7,342 nt of DNA, taken from positions 1 through 7,342 of the forward strand of contig DATLVC010000103.1 in NCBI GenBank assembly GCA_035577685.1, written 5' to 3'. The stretch is from CAIYRG01 sp035577685 (lineage in GTDB: Bacteria; Pseudomonadota; Alphaproteobacteria; Micropepsales; Micropepsaceae). The position numbers were made by a program, and so were the translations under genes. Below the pieces are notes generated by a model. The model was not told the DNA's origin and made no database searches. It worked only from the letters and a program-made list of their open reading frames with translations. Below, one piece after another: positions 6,834 through 7,342 of this stretch. The stretch's first letter is position 1, and every line of letters starts with the position of its first letter.

Positions 6834-7342
6834 CGTGGAGAGCATCGTATTCGCAGACCTCGATATCGGGCAGGCGACGCGCTCCACGGCGCTCGCTCGC
6901 GCGGCGCACCCGGCCTTGAGCCGGTTCTGGGAGGCGGGCGCGAAGTTGCAACACGGACAAACGATGGAGGCGCCGGCGCTGACGCCGCTCAAGTCCGCGG
7001 CAACAGACATCACCCTCGCCGCCGCGCAAGTCGCCGATAACTTCGCCGCCATGGAAGCAATGATCGCCCAAGCCCGCGCCAAACACGCCGACCTCGTCGT
7101 GTTCCCAGCGCGGGCCATTGCTGAGACGGCGCTCGAACAATTTCAGGCCGCCGCGCGCGTGCATCGCATCACGGTGGTCGTCGGCATGGAGCATCGCGCG
7201 GACGGCGCGCGCCGCAATTCCGCCTTCGTCATTGGCCCCGACGGCTCGGTGCTGACACGCTACGACCAACTTTCGGCGGCGAGTCCGTTCCAGCCCGGCG
7301 AGCATCCGTCGGCGATGTGGTTTCGCGTGAAGGGCGTGCCTA
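6814..7342 (+). CDS. Continuation of the nitrilase gene in the +1 frame: end of domain 1 plus a second, degenerate nitrilase domain (cut by window)
   Basis: The frame is open from the shift site to the right edge: 176 full codons, ending in VKGVP. The first 50 or so residues complete domain 1 (SIVFADLDIGQATR, then AAHPALSRFWEAGAKLQHG). A short linker near 6964-7008 follows. From about 7009 a second nitrilase-like fold begins: ITLAAAQVADNFAAMEAMI, ADLVVFPARAIAET, ITVVVGMEHR, and NSAFVIGPDGSVLTRYDQL. The catalytic Glu position is Ala (GCG 7108-7110) and the Lys position is Gln (CAA 7267-7269), so this domain is probably not catalytic in the usual way; the Cys position lies beyond the window. 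ATG 6802, GTG 6814 or ATG 6964 could start a separate protein, but the frame begins in the middle of domain 1, so continuation of the upstream gene is the better reading. Corrected, the joined protein has at least 424 residues. Confidence 0.75.
   Translation, partial: MAAVRDDVESIVFADLDIGQATRSTALARAAHPALSRFWEAGAKLQHGQTMEAPALTPLKSAATDITLAAAQVADNFAAMEAMIAQARAKHADLVVFPARAIAETALEQFQAAARVHRITVVVGMEHRADGARRNSAFVIGPDGSVLTRYDQLSAASPFQPGEHPSAMWFRVKGVP

Noticed and set aside
5928..7118. N-terminal extension of the beta-helix frame to 1473 codons
   Set aside because: The extra 397 codons are antisense to the nitrilase gene and have no recognisable domain. A clear signal peptide begins at the ATG at 5927.

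Overview
The window looks like chromosomal DNA from a high-GC bacterium of the Planctomycetota-Verrucomicrobiota group, or an acidobacterium of similar lifestyle. This is inferred from gene content, not from a marker gene. The main clue is a pair of Tat-exported DUF1501 proteins with the N-terminal pattern 'MLTI...FCDG(I/V)SRRNF...GALGLGGL.LPQLLQAE', which I associate with those phyla. A very large secreted beta-helix/LamG protein and a secreted nitrilase-type hydrolase fit the same picture. There are no RNA genes, CRISPR arrays, insertion sequences or phage genes that I can see.

Layout: positions 1-5927 hold three genes on the minus strand. In transcription order they are a 1076-residue secreted right-handed beta-helix protein with a C-terminal LamG domain (5927 to 2697), a complete DUF1501 protein (2605 to 1265), and a second DUF1501 protein that starts 9 bases after the first one stops (1255 to 1) and runs off the left edge. 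The two DUF1501 genes are a tandem duplication, aligned at a constant offset of 1356 bases over their 3' parts. A 141-base intergenic region (5928-6068) separates this group from a divergent plus-strand reading frame, which encodes a signal-peptide-bearing carbon-nitrogen hydrolase (nitrilase superfamily) from 6069.

The nitrilase frame stops at 6833, but the missing C-terminal part of the domain continues immediately in the +1 frame. It then runs into a second nitrilase-like domain that is cut by the right edge. One extra G in the GGG at 6812-6814 accounts for the break. The first domain keeps the Glu-Lys-Cys catalytic set. The second has lost the Glu (FPA instead of FPE) and the Lys (YDQ instead of YEK), so the intact ancestor or uncorrupted gene would be a tandem 'active plus degenerate' nitrilase.

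Every product appears to be exported: two by Tat-type signals and two by Sec-type signals. A plausible reading is a locus for handling an extracellular polymer, in which the beta-helix/LamG protein binds or cleaves a polysaccharide and the DUF1501 proteins (possibly alkaline phosphatase/sulfatase-like fold) act on substituents. That joint role is inference. The substrate, and whether the nitrilase belongs to the same pathway, cannot be read from the sequence.
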